NCBI RefSeq assembly: GCF_900104175.1
Contig: NZ_FNIX01000027.1
Span: 1 to 64,000 of the forward strand
Source: Lentzea jiangxiensis
Lineage (GTDB): Bacteria; Actinomycetota; Actinomycetes; Mycobacteriales; Pseudonocardiaceae
Length of the DNA: 64,000 nt
Direction: 5' to 3'
How positions within the stretch are numbered: position 1 is the stretch's first letter; each line of letters begins with the position of its first letter. The translations under genes were made by a program, and so were the position numbers. This document shows positions 61,786 through 64,000 of the stretch, one piece after another. The notes below the pieces were generated by a model that did no database searches, had not been told where the DNA came from, and saw nothing but the letters and a program-made list of their open reading frames with translations.

Positions 61786-62205
61786 ATGCGTGACATCAAG
61801 ATCTACTCGTCCCTCTTCACCGGCGGCCTGCACAACGGCCAGATCAAGTGGGAGGAGTACGTCCAGCCGGGGCGCAACGAGGTGGACGTGGAATGGCTCT
61901 ACACCGCGGCGGAGACCGGTCCGACCGGTGCCGAGGCCTACATCGCCCACTTCAAGCCCGGTTCGCACGGCGACCTGCACGAGCACCTCGGTTTCGAGCT
62001 GCTGCTGATCCTCGAAGGCGAGCTGCACAACGACAACGGCGACCGCTACCCGGCGGGGACGATGTTCATCGAGAAGCCGGAGAGCGTGCACCAGGTGTCG
62101 TCCCCGACCGGGTGCTACGCGCTCGTGGTGCGGGAGAAGGGCACCCGCCGGCTCACCGACGACGAGGTGAGCGCCACCGTCGCCGCGAGCGCCGCGGCCG
62201 AGTAG
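61786..62205 (+). CDS. cupin-domain protein
   Basis: 139 aa from ATG 61786 (CAGGAGAG upstream). A single cupin barrel: the first motif is PGSHGDLHEHLGFELLLILE (His-x-His plus Glu metal ligands, near residue 64-77), and the second is PAGTMFIEKPESVHQVSS (near residue 90-107). It may bind Fe or Mn and act as a small dioxygenase/isomerase or as a regulator of the operon. Third gene of the operon, 49 bp after the CoA synthetase gene. Confidence 0.85.
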   Translation: MRDIKIYSSLFTGGLHNGQIKWEEYVQPGRNEVDVEWLYTAAETGPTGAEAYIAHFKPGSHGDLHEHLGFELLLILEGELHNDNGDRYPAGTMFIEKPESVHQVSSPTGCYALVVREKGTRRLTDDEVSATVAASAAAE

Positions 62206-62300
62206 GTCCCCTTCGCGGTGGGGTCGGCCTCCGGCCCCACCGCACCACGCCCGTGTCCTCACGACCGGCGACCCCGTGCAACGACCCAGGAGAACCTCCG

Positions 62301-63593
62301 ATGTCCCAGCAGACGCAGGACCCACCACAGACCACCCAGCCCCCGCACACCGACGACATCGTCATCGGGCGCACCGGAAAGAGGCACTCGTCCCGCTACC
62401 GCTGGGGCATCCTCGGCATCGGGATCTTCGCCCAGGCGGCGTTCAGCGCCGCGTTCCAGGGCATCCCGACCTCGGGCTCCATCCTCGCCGCCGCCTACGG
62501 CTACTCCCTGTCCCAGCTGGGACTCGTGCTCGCGGCCGTGACGGCGGGCATCTTCGTCACCGACGTGTTCTGGGGGATCCTCTCGGACCGCATCGGTGAG
62601 CGCACCGTGCTGATCGTCGGCCTCGGCGGCACGACCGCCACCCTCGCCTACGTCACCGCGTTCCTGGTTCCCGGCGGTGGCACGGCTCCCGCGGCGTGGG
62701 CGCTGGCCGCGGTGCTGTTCCTGTCCGGTGCGCTCGGCGGCTGTGTCAACGGAGCGTCCGGCCGCGCGGTCATGGGCTGGTTCCCGGCCAACAAGCGGGG
62801 CTTCGCCATCAGCCTGAGGGTCGCCGCCGTGCCGCTGGGCGGCGCGCTCGGTGCCGCCATCCTGCCCTCGCTCGCCCTGGGCGCCGGCTTCCGGTGGGTG
62901 TTCGCGTTCCTGACGGTGTTCATGCTCGCGGCGACCATCGCCGTCGTGCTGTGGCTGGACGAGCCGCCCATCGCGCGCACCAAGGCGTCCGGCGGCATCG
63001 CGGCGACGACGACCATCAGCCCGTTGCGGCGCTGGGACATCTGGCGCGTCGCGATCACCGCGTTCCTGCTCGACCTCCCGCAGTTCACCGTCCTCACCTT
63101 CGGCACGGTGTTCCTCACCTCGGAGATCGGCCTGCCGATCGAGGGCGTCGTGGTGGCGCTCGTGGTGGTCCAGGTCCTCGCCGCCGCCTCGCGGGTGTGG
63201 AGCGGCCGGTGGACCGACAACCGGGGAGGCCGGTACCGCAGGACCCTCGTGCGCGGGTACAGCTGGGCGATCGCCGTCGCGTTCGTCGGGGTGGCGGGCT
63301 ACTCGTTCGCGCCGACGTGGCTGGTGATCGCGCTCTTCGTCACCGCCGGGTTCCTCGCCTGCGGCTGGCACGGCGTGCACTACGCCGAGATCGCCACGAT
63401 GGCGGGCGCCGAGCGGTCGGGTACCGCGCTCGGCCTGGAGAACACGATGGTGTTCGGCGGCGCGTTCGTCACCCCGCTGATCATCCCGATCGTGCTGTCG
63501 GTGTCGTCGTGGCCGGTGGTGATGCTCGTCGTGGGCGCGGTGCCGGCGGTCGCCTCCGCGCTGATGATGCCGAAGGAGCAGCCGGTCGGCTGA
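62301..63593 (+). CDS. MFS transporter, acid/anion symporter-like
   Basis: 430 aa from ATG 62301 (CAGGAGAACC upstream). A hydrophilic N-terminus of about 33 residues precedes twelve predicted membrane helices. The MFS loop 2-3 motif is GILSDRIGERTVLIV near residue 92; loop 8-9 has SGRWTDNRGGRYRRTL near 308. HGVHYAEIATMAGAERSGTA near 357 and the overall pattern resemble the anion:cation symporter (ACS) group that takes up organic acids. Last gene of the four-gene unit and probably the importer of its substrate. Confidence 0.88.
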   Translation: MSQQTQDPPQTTQPPHTDDIVIGRTGKRHSSRYRWGILGIGIFAQAAFSAAFQGIPTSGSILAAAYGYSLSQLGLVLAAVTAGIFVTDVFWGILSDRIGERTVLIVGLGGTTATLAYVTAFLVPGGGTAPAAWALAAVLFLSGALGGCVNGASGRAVMGWFPANKRGFAISLRVAAVPLGGALGAAILPSLALGAGFRWVFAFLTVFMLAATIAVVLWLDEPPIARTKASGGIAATTTISPLRRWDIWRVAITAFLLDLPQFTVLTFGTVFLTSEIGLPIEGVVVALVVVQVLAAASRVWSGRWTDNRGGRYRRTLVRGYSWAIAVAFVGVAGYSFAPTWLVIALFVTAGFLACGWHGVHYAEIATMAGAERSGTALGLENTMVFGGAFVTPLIIPIVLSVSSWPVVMLVVGAVPAVASALMMPKEQPVG

Positions 63594-63601
63594 CCTCGCT
63601 G

Positions 63602-63645
63602 AGCCGGATCGGCCGGGAAGCGGACGCTTCCCGGCCGATCCGGCT
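63602..63645 (+). terminator. operon terminator with 21-bp stem
   Basis: The arms at 63602-63622 and 63625-63645 are perfect complements (they start AGCCGGATCG and end CGATCCGGCT), with a tiny loop, 8 bp after the MFS stop. Confidence 0.85.
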
Positions 63646-63673
63646 GTTCGGCCAAGGGTCGTGGAACACGAAA

Positions 63674-63705
63674 AACCCCCGTCCTGAGACTTCAGGACGG
63701 GGGTT
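63674..63705 (-). terminator. terminator of the DTHW peptide gene
   Basis: AACCCCCGTCCTGA (63674-63687) pairs with TCAGGACGGGGGTT (63692-63705). On the minus strand the stem is followed by a run of five Ts, a true Rho-independent form, 28 bp beyond the stop of the secreted peptide gene. Confidence 0.85.
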
Positions 63706-63732
63706 CGTCAGGGGGTTCGCGGTGGTGCAGGT

Positions 63733-63942
63733 TCACCAGTGGGTGTCCTCGACGCAGACCAGGAGGTCGGTGCTCCAGTGGGTGTCCTCCGGGCAGTCGC
63801 CGGGGCCCTCGGTGGTGGTCGCCGGGGTGTTCCAGTGCGTGTCAGCCGCAGAGGCCGTGCCGCTCGCGATTCCGAGGATGGCGAGCGTGGCGATGATGAG
63901 CGAGATCAGGGTCGAGGCGGCGGACTTGCGGCTGGCGAACAT
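63733..63942 (-). CDS. secreted short peptide with three DTHW motifs
   Basis: 69 aa from ATG 63942, with an ideal GGAGGTAAAG immediately upstream. The signal peptide (LISLIIATLAILGIASGTAS) has a likely cleavage at TASA-ADTHW. The mature chain of about 36 residues carries ADTHW at the start, EDTHW in the middle (CPEDTHWSTD) and VEDTHW as the very C-terminus, plus two cysteines placed to bridge. I do not recognise the family; a metal-binding or surface peptide is possible. It is monocistronic with its own terminator. Confidence 0.8.
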   Translation of the reverse strand: MFASRKSAASTLISLIIATLAILGIASGTASAADTHWNTPATTTEGPGDCPEDTHWSTDLLVCVEDTHW

Positions 63943-64000
63943 CTTTACCTCCGGTGTTCTCGGGGGCGTTCCCCCTGGCTGACACCAGTTCAGCCACCGG

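Overview
The window is a high-GC, gene-dense actinobacterial chromosome segment. Many starts are GTG or TTG, genes overlap by 4 bp (ATGA/GTGA), and LAL-type LuxR regulators, a DUF742 protein, a MEDS/ATPase anti-sigma-like protein, a DUF5753 regulator and ESX-type secretion logic are present. It fits a filamentous actinomycete, probably of the Pseudonocardiales (Lentzea/Saccharothrix-like). The genus is an inference from protein style, not from a marker gene. No rRNA, tRNA or CRISPR array was seen.

Left part (1-13.2 kb): a partial XRE/DUF5753 regulator; a secreted beta-1,3-glucan-targeting beta-helix enzyme behind a perfect LacI-type palindrome; and an aerobic cobalamin cluster. The cobalamin cluster is cobL-cobM-cobK on the plus strand, cobG-cobH-cobIJ on the minus strand, and cobN on the plus strand behind a cobalamin riboswitch.

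13.2-30 kb: regulators and housekeeping accessory genes. These include an EF-hand protein, two divergent LAL regulators with an inverted repeat between them, a LapA-like membrane protein, a DUF742/MEDS-ATPase pair, and a MerR regulator with a textbook MerR promoter facing a multiply broken MFS transporter. Further along are a small alarmone synthetase, a D-cysteine desulfhydrase/ACC-deaminase-like enzyme, a NUDIX hydrolase, a triple-repeat secreted protein, and a third LAL regulator whose P-loop lysine is replaced by arginine.

30-44.4 kb: the most interesting block. Two IucA/IucC-type siderophore synthetases are divergent, with 22 bp between their start codons. Next to them is an FxSxx-COOH-type cyclophane RiPP locus: a HExxH peptide beta-hydroxylase-like protein, an FxsB-like radical SAM/SPASM enzyme, a 55-aa precursor ending in FQNRL, and an FxsT-like NTPase/TPR protein. 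FxsT runs into an unrecognised protein and a membrane pentapeptide-repeat protein, and these meet a two-gene ATPase pair. The layout suggests a signal-sensing or conflict apparatus around a small modified peptide.

44.5-57.9 kb: a TetR regulator and a DUF2306 membrane protein share a 44-bp near-perfect operator. Then come a WGR-domain beta-propeller protein, a GCS2 carboxylate-amine ligase, and a 1,399-aa ESX-type polymorphic toxin with a C-terminal nuclease followed by two related YezG-like putative immunity genes. A small secreted protein, a cytochrome P450 and gene remnants follow.

57.9-64 kb: a four-gene operon (FAD/NAD(P)-binding protein, acyl-CoA synthetase-like enzyme, cupin, MFS transporter), probably uptake and activation of an acid substrate. 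After it lies a 69-aa secreted peptide whose mature part carries three DTHW motifs.
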